Positions 22,107 through 29,765 of a stretch of 38,968 bases of DNA are shown here, piece by piece (position 1 is the stretch's first letter; the number at the start of each line of letters is the position of its first letter). The notes under the pieces are model-generated. The model searched no databases, was not told the DNA's origin, and saw only the letters and a list, made by a program, of their open reading frames with translations. The translations under genes were made by a program, and so were the position numbers. Origin of the DNA: DATBLE01 sp046734335 (GTDB taxonomy: Bacteria > Actinomycetota > Thermoleophilia > Gaiellales > Gaiellaceae); assembly GCA_046734335.1 (NCBI GenBank), contig JBKPRA010000004.1, positions 1-38,968 of the forward strand. The letters are read 5' to 3'.

Positions 22107-23294
22107 TCAGGCGGCGACGAGCGCCACCGGGCGCTCGAGCAAGGTCGCGAGGGTCTGCAGGAACTTGGCGGCCTGCGCGCCGTAGACGACGCGGTGGTCG
22201 CACGAAAGCGCCACGTCCATTCGGTATCGCGCGACGATGGCGCCGTCCTCGGCGACCACCGGTCGCCGCGAGACCTCGCCGACGGCGAGGATCGCGGCCT
22301 GGGGTGGATTGATCACCGCGTGGAACCGGCGGACACCGAACATCCCCAGGTTCGAGACGGTGAAGGTGCCGTCGCGCAACTCCTCGGAGGTGATCGTCCC
22401 GCCCAGCACCTTGCCGATCCGGTCGCGGGCCAGCCCGGCGAGCTCGAAGATCGGCAGCATGTCCGCATCCGGCAGCGTCGGCACGTACAGCGCGTCGTCC
22501 GTGGCAACAGCGATGCCGACGTTCACCCGCTGGTGCCGCTTGATCCGGCCGTCTGCCCAGGAGCTGTTCAGAGCGGGATGCTTGCGCAACGCGAGCGCCG
22601 CAGCCTTGACCACGAGGTCGTTGAAGGACGGCAGCGGCTCGCGGCCGAGGGTCCTCAGCTCGTCGCGGGCTCCGGCGGCCGCCTCCATGTCTATCTCCGC
22701 CTCCAGCGTGAACTCGGGGATCTGCGCCCGCGATTCCGTCATCCTCTGCGCGATCGTCCGTTGCGTCGGGGTGAGCTCGACCTCGTCCCCTCCGGCCGGC
22801 GCGGTCGCCGGCGCCGCGTCGCGGACGTCGGCGCGGACGATCCGCCCGCCGGGCCCGGTGCCGCTCATTCCCTCGAGCGACACGCCGAGCTCGGCCGCCA
22901 GCCGACGGGCAACGGGAGTCGCACGATGCCTGCCGGCCTTGCCACCGTTCGTTCCCGCCGGCGGCGCGGAAGCGGGCGCGGCCGGCGGCGGACCGGTCGA
23001 CACTGCCGGGGCCGGCTCGGGCGGCGACACGCTCCGGGCTCCACCCGCCCCATGCGCCCGCGCGATGGTTTCGCCGAGCAGCGCGGTCGTGCCCTCGTCG
23101 ACGACGATCTCGTCGAGGACACCCTCGAACTCGGCCTCGTACACCATTGTCGCCTTGTCGGTCTCGATCTCGACCAGCGGCTCGCCCCGAGCGAAGGTAT
23201 CGCCGGGCTGCTTGAGCCACTTGATCACCGTCGCCTCGTCGCCCTGGTCGGAGAGGCGCGGCATCGGGATCTCGAGCAGGGTCGCCTCGGTCAC
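22107..23294 (-). CDS. 2-oxoacid dehydrogenase E2, dihydrolipoyl acyltransferase
   Basis: 395 residues in the standard order. The lipoyl domain (1-80) has the lipoylated lysine K47 in IETDKAT. A linker rich in Pro and Ala follows. The E1/E3-binding domain (about 127-163) contains TPVARRLAAELGVSLEGMSG and TGPGGRIVRADV. The catalytic domain (about 175-395) has LTPTQRTIAQRMTESRAQIP and FTVSNLGMFGVRRFHAVINP. The catalytic motif reads DHRVVYGAQAAKFL: the active-site His (H367) is present, but the usual Asp of DHRxxDG is Tyr (Y371). The protein may still be active, as the His is the main base. Start GTG 23294 overlaps a possible 15-codon leader frame. Confidence 0.92.
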   Translation of the reverse strand: MTEATLLEIPMPRLSDQGDEATVIKWLKQPGDTFARGEPLVEIETDKATMVYEAEFEGVLDEIVVDEGTTALLGETIARAHGAGGARSVSPPEPAPAVSTGPPPAAPASAPPAGTNGGKAGRHRATPVARRLAAELGVSLEGMSGTGPGGRIVRADVRDAAPATAPAGGDEVELTPTQRTIAQRMTESRAQIPEFTLEAEIDMEAAAGARDELRTLGREPLPSFNDLVVKAAALALRKHPALNSSWADGRIKRHQRVNVGIAVATDDALYVPTLPDADMLPIFELAGLARDRIGKVLGGTITSEELRDGTFTVSNLGMFGVRRFHAVINPPQAAILAVGEVSRRPVVAEDGAIVARYRMDVALSCDHRVVYGAQAAKFLQTLATLLERPVALVAA

Positions 23295-23338
23295 GCGGTC
23301 ACCGGTGTCGAGGAATACTGAACGAACACCGCCACCAT
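23291..23338 (-). CDS. Possible 15-residue leader peptide before E2
   Basis: ATG 23338 follows AGGAG (23349-23345) at a 6-base spacing and opens a frame encoding MVAVFVQYSSTPVTA. It ends in a TGA that overlaps the E2 start (GTGA). E2 itself has no ribosome site, so ribosomes finishing this short frame could restart on E2. The AGGAG overlaps the stop of the XRE-cupin gene. Translation is unproven. Confidence 0.35.
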   Translation of the reverse strand: MVAVFVQYSSTPVTA

Positions 23339-23347
23339 GCTCGGCTC

Positions 23348-24010
23348 CTACCGGTCGGGCGCGTGGTGGCGGCCGAGGACGATCCAGATTGCAATGGCCA
23401 CCTCGTCGCCGTCGTTGTGCAGCCGGTGCGGGATGGTGGAGTCGAAGGCGATCGAGTCGCCGGGGTCGAGGACGGTGTCCTCGAAGCCGACCTTCACCCC
23501 GAGCTGCCCGGTGAGCACGATCCCGAGCTCGCGGCCGTTGTGGCGCATCAGGCTGCCGTCGGGGCTCGAGGAGCCGCCGGCCTCATAGACCGCGTACAGG
23601 AACTCGACGTCACGGTCGTTCCAGGTGGTCAGCCGTTCCCAGTGAACTCCGGAGCCGAGGTCGATCACGTCCCGGTCGGCGGCGCGCTGGACGCGGCCGA
23701 AGCCGACCGGCGGCCGGGTCTCGTCTCCGCTCGGCTGCGGCCGGGCCGTCGGCTCCCCGTCGCCGCCGGCAGGCGCGAACAGCTCGTCGAGCGACACGCC
23801 CAGTTCGGTGACGATCGCGTAGAGCGTCCTGACCGACGGCTGGGTCTTGCCGGTCTCGATCTGAGAGACGAGGCTGGGCGAGACCTCGAGCCGGCGCGCG
23901 AGCTCACGCAGGCTCAGCCCGCGCCGCTCGCGCTCGACGCGCAGACGCGTGCCGAGCGTGTCCTCGCCGGACGGGACTTGCTCGGCGACGCTCTCGCGGC
24001 CGCTCATCAC
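23348..24010 (-). CDS. XRE-cupin transcriptional regulator
   Basis: 220 residues. The N-terminal Cro/CI helix-turn-helix (about 18-75) reads LRELARRLEVSPSLVSQIET and TQPSVRTLYAIVTELGVSL. A linker rich in Pro, Gly and Arg follows, then a C-terminal cupin (about 145-215: HNGRELGIVLTGQLGVKVG, LDPGDSIAFDSTIPHRLHND). These regulators sense a small metabolite in the cupin and control the neighbouring catabolic genes (compare PuuR and related proteins). It starts at GTG 24010 or ATG 24007, overlapping the E1-alpha stop, so it is made together with the dehydrogenase it sits in. The ligand is probably the pathway substrate or product. Confidence 0.9.
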   Translation of the reverse strand: MMSGRESVAEQVPSGEDTLGTRLRVERERRGLSLRELARRLEVSPSLVSQIETGKTQPSVRTLYAIVTELGVSLDELFAPAGGDGEPTARPQPSGDETRPPVGFGRVQRAADRDVIDLGSGVHWERLTTWNDRDVEFLYAVYEAGGSSSPDGSLMRHNGRELGIVLTGQLGVKVGFEDTVLDPGDSIAFDSTIPHRLHNDGDEVAIAIWIVLGRHHAPDR

Positions 24011-24978
24011 TTGAACTCGCTGAACTCAGCCTGCTCGGGGAAGGGTGCCGCCAGCGCCGTCGCCTCGACCTCGCGCAGCTCCCGCTCGACGTCGTCGGCC
24101 ACCTCGCGTACCTGCTCTGGCGTCGCGCCGTGGTCGGCGGTCAGCCGCTGCTCGGCGACGAGCAGCGGGTCGCGGGCGCGCCACTCCTCCAGCTCGCCCG
24201 GTGGGCGGTACTTCCCGGGATCGCTGCGAGAGTGGCCGACGAACCGATACGTCCGCGCCTCCACGAACACGGGGCCCTCGCCGCGACGGACGCGGCCGGC
24301 CGCATCCTCAGCAGCCGCGTGCACCGCCCAGACGTCCATCCCGTCGACGACGATCGCGGGGATCTCCATCGCCTCCGCCCGGGCGACGATCGAGCCCGCG
24401 GTGACGGCGTCCATGGCCGTGTACTCCCCGTAGCCGTTGTTCTCGCAGGCGAACACCACCGGCAACCCGAGTACCTTGGCGAAGTTCAGGCATTCGAAGA
24501 AGTAGGCCTGGTTCGTCGCCCCGTCCCCGAAGAACGCCGTCGCGATTCGACCGGTTCCCTTCAGCGCCAGCGCGGCGCCGGTGGCGGCGGCGATGCTCCC
24601 GCCGACGATCCCGAAGCACCCGATCACACCGTGGTCGAGGTCGACCATGTTCATCGACCCAGCGCGGCCGCCGTTGACGCCCGTCGTGCGGCCGAGCAAC
24701 TCGCCGAGCAGCGCCTCCGGTGCCAGCCCGCGTGCGAGGAGGTGCCCGTGCCCGCGGTAGGTGCACGCGACGCGATCGTCCTCGTCGAGCGCCGAGGCGA
24801 ACCCGACCGAGACCGCCTCCTGACCGGAGCAGAGATGGGTCGTGCCGTACACCTCGCCGCGCAGGAAGAGCGACTGGACGAGCTCCTCGAAGCGCCGGAT
24901 CAGGAGCATCCGGCGGTAGAGATCGAGGCCGGCGTCGAGGCCCTCGAATGCTCCTGCAGCTGCGTGCTGGGTCGCCAC
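24007..24978 (-). CDS. 2-oxoacid dehydrogenase E1 component, alpha subunit
   Basis: 323 residues from GTG 24978. The thiamine diphosphate motif is complete: GDGATNQAYFFECLNFAKVL starting at 151, ending with ENNGYGEYTAM (NN at 180-181). THLCSGQEAVSVG (about 47-59) and GHGHLLARG match E1-alpha proteins. SMNMVDLDHGVIGCFGIVGG and VNGGRAG resemble acetoin dehydrogenase E1-alpha as much as pyruvate dehydrogenase, so acetoin or another 2-oxo substrate is possible. It pairs with E1-beta, which is separated from it by the regulator and E2, an unusual order. The gene starts 13 bases after the M24 gene. Confidence 0.92.
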   Translation of the reverse strand: MATQHAAAGAFEGLDAGLDLYRRMLLIRRFEELVQSLFLRGEVYGTTHLCSGQEAVSVGFASALDEDDRVACTYRGHGHLLARGLAPEALLGELLGRTTGVNGGRAGSMNMVDLDHGVIGCFGIVGGSIAAATGAALALKGTGRIATAFFGDGATNQAYFFECLNFAKVLGLPVVFACENNGYGEYTAMDAVTAGSIVARAEAMEIPAIVVDGMDVWAVHAAAEDAAGRVRRGEGPVFVEARTYRFVGHSRSDPGKYRPPGELEEWRARDPLLVAEQRLTADHGATPEQVREVADDVERELREVEATALAAPFPEQAEFSEFK

Positions 24979-24991
24979 GCGACGTTCGGCG

Positions 24992-26314
24992 TCAGTCCGG
25001 CTCGGCGCCGACGAGCGTCGGCTCGGGCTCGGGGCTCTCGGGCGCGACCCGGCCGTTCAACAGGTCGACCCCCCGGACGTATGTGCGGCCGGTGACGAGC
25101 AGCTCCTCGGCCGGGAAGCGCGTCAGCACCTGCGGGCCGGTCGGCGTGACCACGACCTCCTCCTCGATGCGCGCGGCCGAGCGGCCGTCGGTCGCCGGAC
25201 AGTACGTCTCCAGCGCGAACACCATCCCCACCTCGAGCTCGACCGGAGCCTCGAGCGAGTGGAGCCGGGAGATCATCGGGAACTCGTAGAGGCCGACCCC
25301 GATCCCGTGCCCGAACTGGAGGCCGAACGCAGCGTGCTCGTCCGGCAGCCCGATCTCGGTCGCCTCCGGCCAGGCCTCGGCAATCTTGTCCGTCGTCACT
25401 CCCGGGCGGACGAGGTCGATCGCCGCGTCGAGCCACTCGCGGCAGCGGCGGTAGGCGTCGAGCTGCGATGGCGTCGCGTAGCCGACGTTGAAGGTGCGGT
25501 AGTAGCAGGTCCGATAGCCGTTGAAGGCGTGGATGATGTCGAAGAACGCCTGGTCGCCCGGCCGCAGAAGCCGGTCGGCAAACGTGTGCGGGTGCGGATT
25601 ACAGCGGTCGCCGGAGATGGCGTTGATCGCCTCGACGTGTTCCGAGCCCAGGTCGAACAGGGTCTTCATCGCCTGCGCGACCACCTGGTTCTCCGTGATG
25701 CCGGGCCGGAGGGTCCGGTAGATCTCGTCGTAGACGGCGTCGACTATTGCAGCCGCATGGTCGAGGAGCGCCAGCTCGTCCTCCGACTTCAGCTTTCGAG
25801 CCTCGAGCATCACCGGCTGCGAGTCGACCGTGTGGATGCCCGCGGCCTGGAGCGCGAGCAGCGTCGTCATGTCGGGTACGTCGATACCCAGCGGCTCCTG
25901 GTCGAGCCCGCGCTCTCGGAGCTCGTTGGAGACCAAATCGGCGAGAGCGGCGGGGATGCCCGTCTCGTTCGGCATCGCCCCGCGCATCGGCGGCACCCAG
26001 GCCCGCCAGTTCTCCTCCGGCAGCCAGGGGCAGTACAGCTTGTGGTGGCGCGCGGCGGAGCCGAAGTCCCAGAGGATCGGATCCTCCCCGCGCGGGAGCA
26101 GCGCGAAGCGGATGTTCTTGTCGCGCTCCCACGTCCCGATCGCAGTGCTGGTCAGATAGCGCAGGTTGTTCGGGTCGAACAGGAGGAGCGCGCCGAGGTC
26201 GGACGCCTCCAGCGACGCCTTCGCCCTGGCCATTCGATGGCGACGGAGCCGGTCGAAGTCGACCCGTTGCTCCCAGTCGACCGCCATCCTCGCGCCGCGC
26301 GATGCGATGTTCAT
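24992..26314 (-). CDS. M24-family 'pita-bread' enzyme, atypical metal site
   Basis: 440 residues from ATG 26314, preceded by the ribosome site AAGGGAG; the frame itself runs to 26350. The N-terminal creatinase-like domain (about 20-165) contains LLLFDPNNLRYLTSTAIGTW. The C-terminal pita-bread domain (about 180-405) contains FFDIIHAFNGYRTCYYRTFN, QFGHGIGVGLYEFP, FALETYCP and ARIEEEVV. Of the five M24 metal ligands, D259, H336, E369 and E384 can be placed, but the second Asp (normally in D-x-T-R-T) is Cys (C270). Metal-free or lyase relatives exist (creatinase, DMSP lyase DddP), so it may not be a peptidase. First gene of the 2-oxoacid dehydrogenase operon. Confidence 0.85.
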   Translation of the reverse strand: MNIASRGARMAVDWEQRVDFDRLRRHRMARAKASLEASDLGALLLFDPNNLRYLTSTAIGTWERDKNIRFALLPRGEDPILWDFGSAARHHKLYCPWLPEENWRAWVPPMRGAMPNETGIPAALADLVSNELRERGLDQEPLGIDVPDMTTLLALQAAGIHTVDSQPVMLEARKLKSEDELALLDHAAAIVDAVYDEIYRTLRPGITENQVVAQAMKTLFDLGSEHVEAINAISGDRCNPHPHTFADRLLRPGDQAFFDIIHAFNGYRTCYYRTFNVGYATPSQLDAYRRCREWLDAAIDLVRPGVTTDKIAEAWPEATEIGLPDEHAAFGLQFGHGIGVGLYEFPMISRLHSLEAPVELEVGMVFALETYCPATDGRSAARIEEEVVVTPTGPQVLTRFPAEELLVTGRTYVRGVDLLNGRVAPESPEPEPTLVGAEPD

Positions 26315-26339
26315 GGCACTCCCTTCGCCGTGTTCAGTG

Positions 26340-26369
26340 ATTCTGCACAATCGTCCCGTGCGACGTCAA
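26340..26369 (-). promoter_or_regulatory. Promoter of the M24/2-oxoacid dehydrogenase operon
   Basis: On the minus strand: TTGACG (26369-26364), 18 bases, CAGAAT (26345-26340), placing the transcription start about 20 bases before ATG 26314, enough for the AAGGGAG ribosome site. The intergenic region (26315-26447) is divergent from the MetE-like gene and could hold the XRE-cupin binding site; no clear operator repeat was found. Confidence 0.5.
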
Positions 26370-26447
26370 ACAGCACACGACACGCGGCGACCGCCGAAGT
26401 CGTAGGCTCCCCCACGGTCACGTCGAGCGAACGACAAGGAGTCACGT

Positions 26448-27554
26448 ATGCCGCCCCGCCAGATCGTCGACACCGTCCTCCCGACCACGATGGTCGGCTC
26501 GTATCCCCGCCCCCACTGGTACACGCAGCAGCTGGTCGGCCGAGACGTCCGGGTCGCGTTCAAGGAGGTCCGCCACGAAGAGGCCTACCACGACGCCACC
26601 CAGGTCGTGATCCACGACCAGGAAGAGGCCGGTCTCGACGTCGTCACGGACGGGCAGATGTCGTACGACGACTACGTCGGCGTGATCGGCTCCTTCTGCT
26701 GGTACATGTACGAGCGCATCGGCGGCTTCGAGCCGGCGCGCGAGGAGCATCCGTCGGTCACGGAGGAGAGCGAGGAGAACCGGGTCAATGCGCTCCTCAC
26801 CGACTGGGGCGGGGTGATCAACAGCGGGCCGGTGACGCACGGCCCGATCCGGTTGGTCGACCTGTACAAGATCGCCAAGCAGTACACCGACAAGCCGATC
26901 AAGGTGTCCGTCGGCGCAGGTCCGGTGAACCTCGCCTGGCACGTGTACTTCGAGCACTACAAGGATCCGCAGGAGCTCTGCTACGCGCTGGCGCCGATCT
27001 TCAACGCGGAGATGAAGGCGCTGGTCGAGGCCGGTGCGGAATGGCTCCAGCTCGAGGATCTCGGCGCCTGGCTGCCCCTCTTCACGGGAGACGAGGCCGA
27101 CTACGAGTGGATCCGCGACGTGATCGGCAAGTGCTGCGAAGGCGTCGACGCGTTCATCGGCTGGCACTTCTGCTTCGGGAACGCCTGGGGCAACGACATC
27201 CTCAGCGCCAACTTCCCCGAGGGCTACCAGACCGTCCTGCCCCACTTCTTCGACACGCCGGGGATCGACCAGTTCGTGCTCGACTACGCCAACCGCGAGA
27301 TGGCCGGTGTCGAGTTCCTGGCGAACCTGCCCAAGGACAGGGAGGTGCAGGTCGGCGTCCTCGACATCCGCTCGATGATGATCGAGACCCCCGAGCAGGT
27401 CGCCGCCCGCGCGCGCAAGGTACTCGAGCACGTGGACGCCGATCGGGTCACGCTCGCGACCGACTGCGGGATGAAGCCGCTGCCGCGGACCGTCGCGAGG
27501 ATGAAGCTGAAGGCACTCGCCGAGGGCGCGGCGATCGTCCGGGGCGAGCTCTGA
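26448..27554 (+). CDS. MetE-like cobalamin-independent methyltransferase, single domain
   Basis: 368 residues matching only the C-terminal barrel of methionine synthase MetE. ATG 26448 has AAGGAG 6 bases upstream. The zinc ligands are recognisable: H240 and C242 (GWHFCFGN), D279 (FVLDYANREM, where MetE has Glu) and C340 (TLATDCGMKPLPR). The TMVGSYPRP start and PGPVNLAW-like GAGPVNLAWHVY are typical of this short 'MetE II' group. Such proteins move methyl groups to or from thiols such as homocysteine, or in the related epoxyalkane:CoM transferase open an epoxide. Sitting among catabolic genes, it may remove a methyl group from the substrate. It is divergent from the M24 operon. Confidence 0.87.
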   Translation: MPPRQIVDTVLPTTMVGSYPRPHWYTQQLVGRDVRVAFKEVRHEEAYHDATQVVIHDQEEAGLDVVTDGQMSYDDYVGVIGSFCWYMYERIGGFEPAREEHPSVTEESEENRVNALLTDWGGVINSGPVTHGPIRLVDLYKIAKQYTDKPIKVSVGAGPVNLAWHVYFEHYKDPQELCYALAPIFNAEMKALVEAGAEWLQLEDLGAWLPLFTGDEADYEWIRDVIGKCCEGVDAFIGWHFCFGNAWGNDILSANFPEGYQTVLPHFFDTPGIDQFVLDYANREMAGVEFLANLPKDREVQVGVLDIRSMMIETPEQVAARARKVLEHVDADRVTLATDCGMKPLPRTVARMKLKALAEGAAIVRGEL

Positions 27555-27567
27555 TCAGCGCGGCGGA

Positions 27568-28428
27568 CTAACCCAAACCGAGCAGGCGCACCGCGTTCTC
27601 CTTCAGCACGAGGGGCCGCACCTCGTCCTTGAAGGACGCCTGCTCGAAGTCGGCCAGCCAGCGTTCGGGGGTGATCAACGGGAAGTCGGAGCCGAACAGC
27701 ACCTTGTGACGCAGCTGGGTGTTGGCGTACTGGACGAGCTGGGGCGGGAAGTACTTCGGCGACCAGCCGGAGAGGTCGATCCAGACGTTGTCCTTGTGCA
27801 GGCAGATCGAGATTGCCTCGTCCTGCCAGGGGAACGAGGGGTGCGCGAGCACGATCGGGAGCGATGGGAAGTCGGCCGCCACGTCGTCGAGGCACATCGG
27901 GTTCGAGTACTTCAGCCGCAGCCCGCCGCCGCCCGGCACGCCGGTGCCGATTCCGCTGTGTCCCGAGTGGAAGAGCGCCGGCAGGCCGGCCTCGGCAATC
28001 ACCTCGTACAGCGGGTAGACGGCCTCGTCGTCCGGGAAGAAGGCCTGCAGGTTCGGGTGGAACTTGAACCCCTTCGCGCCCGCGGCGACCAGCTCGCGCG
28101 CGCGGTCGAGCGCGTCGGGGCGCGCCGGGTCGACACTGACGAACGGAATGATCACGTCCGGGTTCTGGGCCGAGGCGTCGAGGATCTCTTCGTTCGGGAT
28201 CGGCGGAATCCCGCTGCGCGACTCCCAGTCGACGGTGAAGAGAACGGCCGCGAGGCTACGCTCGCGGTAGTACGCGGCGACGTCGTCGACCGTCGGCAGG
28301 GCCTCATCGCTCTTGAAGTAGCGCCTCGCCGCAGCACGCAGCTCAGGCGGCATCGGATCGTGGCCGTCTCGGGTCAGCTCCGTGTGGACGTGGACGTCGA
28401 TCGCGGTGACGGCTGCCGGGTCGATCAC
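27568..28428 (-). CDS. Amidohydrolase-2 family metal-dependent hydrolase/decarboxylase
   Basis: 286 residues from GTG 28428, which overlaps the amidase stop by GTGA; the frame itself extends further. TIM-barrel of the ACMSD/amidohydrolase-2 type: AIDVHVHTEL holds the H-x-H metal pair near the N-terminus, GAKGFKFHPNLQAFFPDD follows strand 4, LFHSGHSGIG and VLAHPSFPW supply further His, and VLFGSDFPLITPERWL holds the terminal metal Asp. Members hydrolyse or decarboxylate aromatic and cyclic acids; one actinobacterial branch cleaves aryl beta-ketoacyl-CoA in hydroxycinnamate breakdown, but membership cannot be shown here. Coupling to the amidase suggests consecutive steps. It converges with the MetE-like gene 13 bases away. 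Confidence 0.88.
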   Translation of the reverse strand: MIDPAAVTAIDVHVHTELTRDGHDPMPPELRAAARRYFKSDEALPTVDDVAAYYRERSLAAVLFTVDWESRSGIPPIPNEEILDASAQNPDVIIPFVSVDPARPDALDRARELVAAGAKGFKFHPNLQAFFPDDEAVYPLYEVIAEAGLPALFHSGHSGIGTGVPGGGGLRLKYSNPMCLDDVAADFPSLPIVLAHPSFPWQDEAISICLHKDNVWIDLSGWSPKYFPPQLVQYANTQLRHKVLFGSDFPLITPERWLADFEQASFKDEVRPLVLKENAVRLLGLG

Positions 28429-29762
28429 GGCGAGACCGTACCGAGCCGGTCCTGGAGCGCGGCGCCCCAGTCGAGGAGATCCCATTCGCTTCCCGGCGCG
28501 CCGATCAGCGAGACGCTCACCGGCAGCCCGCTCCGCGAGCCGACGGCAGAGGGCAGCGCGACGACCGGGAAGCCGGTCCAGTCCCAGTAGTGCGTCAGCG
28601 AGAGGTCGTCGAGGTCGCTGAACGCCTCGTCATAGCCGAGCCCGCGCACAGGCGCGACGATCGGCAGGGTCGGCTCGACGACCGCGTCGATGCGGTGCTC
28701 GGCCAGCCAGTCACACCATCCAGCCGTGTCCTCCGTACGCCGAACCTGGCCGGCGACATAGTCCTGGGCCGACATCGCCCGGTTTTCGGCGTGCTCGAGC
28801 CGGGCGCGGATCGACGGCCGGTAGTCGGCGCGCCGGTCGTCGAAGCGGCGGTGATACACCAGCATCTCCGTGAGCACGAGGTCGAAGAACTCGGTGAGCA
28901 CGTCGAGCCGGGCGGCGGGAGGCGGCAGCTCGACCCGCTCGCCGGGGAGGGCCGCCAGCGCGCGCTCGAACCCGTCTGCCACGTCGGGGTCGAGCTCGGC
29001 GATCCGGGGTGAGACCGTCCACCGGCGCAGCGGCCGCCGCTGCTCGGGGACGTCGAGCCCCACGAACGCCGCCAGCAGCGGCTCGCAGTCGCGAACGGTG
29101 CGAGCCATCGGGCCCGGGTGGTCGAAGGTCGGCGCGAGCGGGACGATCCCACGGAGCGAGACAAGACCGCGCGTGGGCTTGATCGTCGACGTCCCGCACT
29201 CGGACGACGGGATGCGCAGCGAGCCCGCCGTGTCGGTGCCCGTCGCGGCCGGCACCTGCCGCGAGGCGAGTGCCGCGCCTGAGCCGCCGCTGGAGCCGCC
29301 CGCCGCGCGTTCGAGCGCCCACGGGTTGCCGACCTGGTCGGTCGTCCCGCCGCAGGCGAACTCGTGGGTATGCAGATGGCCGAGCAGCACCATCCCTTCG
29401 GTGGAGAGCCGCGACCAGACGTCGCAGTCGCGCTTCGGGATCTCCTCCAGCACCCTGCTCGAGGCGGTCAGCGGCTTGCCCGCGACCGCGTAGAGGTCCT
29501 TCAGCCCGATCGGTACGCCGCACAGCGGCGGCGCGTCGTCGGACGCAAGCCGCTCGTCAGCTCTGGCGGCGGCCGCGAGCGCGTCATCCTCGTAGACCCG
29601 CACCCAGGCGTTGATCGACCCCGGGTCGCCGTCGTGGCTGTGCGTCCCGTCGCGCTCGCGAATCCGCGCCAGGCAGGCCTCGATCAGCTCACGCGAGCAG
29701 AGCTCTCGAGCGGCGAGCGCAGCCGCTGCCTCGCAGACGCCCAGGTCGGCCGGGTGGCTCAC
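28425..29762 (-). CDS. Amidase signature family hydrolase
   Basis: 445 residues from GTG 29762, chosen because homology starts there and a promoter-like box lies right before it; the frame itself runs on to 29945 into the divergent gene. The Ser-cis-Ser-Lys triad is visible: K88 (GVPIGLKDLYAV), the cis-Ser in AAGGSSGGSGAALA (157/158) and nucleophile S181 (GTDTAGSLRIPSS). It cleaves a carboxamide to acid and ammonia or amine in the cytoplasm; substrate unknown. It is somewhat shorter than many members. Its 3' end is coupled to the amidohydrolase, and its start faces the decarboxylase gene across only 25 bases. Confidence 0.9.
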   Translation of the reverse strand: MSHPADLGVCEAAAALAARELCSRELIEACLARIRERDGTHSHDGDPGSINAWVRVYEDDALAAAARADERLASDDAPPLCGVPIGLKDLYAVAGKPLTASSRVLEEIPKRDCDVWSRLSTEGMVLLGHLHTHEFACGGTTDQVGNPWALERAAGGSSGGSGAALASRQVPAATGTDTAGSLRIPSSECGTSTIKPTRGLVSLRGIVPLAPTFDHPGPMARTVRDCEPLLAAFVGLDVPEQRRPLRRWTVSPRIAELDPDVADGFERALAALPGERVELPPPAARLDVLTEFFDLVLTEMLVYHRRFDDRRADYRPSIRARLEHAENRAMSAQDYVAGQVRRTEDTAGWCDWLAEHRIDAVVEPTLPIVAPVRGLGYDEAFSDLDDLSLTHYWDWTGFPVVALPSAVGSRSGLPVSVSLIGAPGSEWDLLDWGAALQDRLGTVSP

Positions 29763-29765
29763 GGC

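Noticed and set aside
22096..23220. Long minus-strand frame continuing upstream of E1-beta through the E2 gene
   Set aside because: It is the wrong frame of E2: low-complexity Arg/Gly/Ala-rich translation without homology, while E1-beta has a good GTG and ribosome site at 22095.
24992..26314. Calling the M24 protein a DMSP lyase (DddP)
   Set aside because: Same fold and operon context allow it, but the metal-ligand pattern cannot be matched with confidence and no DMSP or acrylate genes are nearby.
25259..27571. Very long plus-strand frame antisense to the M24 gene and running into the MetE-like gene
   Set aside because: GC-rich shadow frame; composition is Arg/Pro/Val-rich without motifs, whereas the other frames give clear families.
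27568..28428. Calling the amidohydrolase an aryl beta-ketoacyl-CoA hydrolase of hydroxycinnamate breakdown
   Set aside because: No CoA ligase, enoyl-CoA hydratase or acyl-CoA dehydrogenase genes in the window support it.
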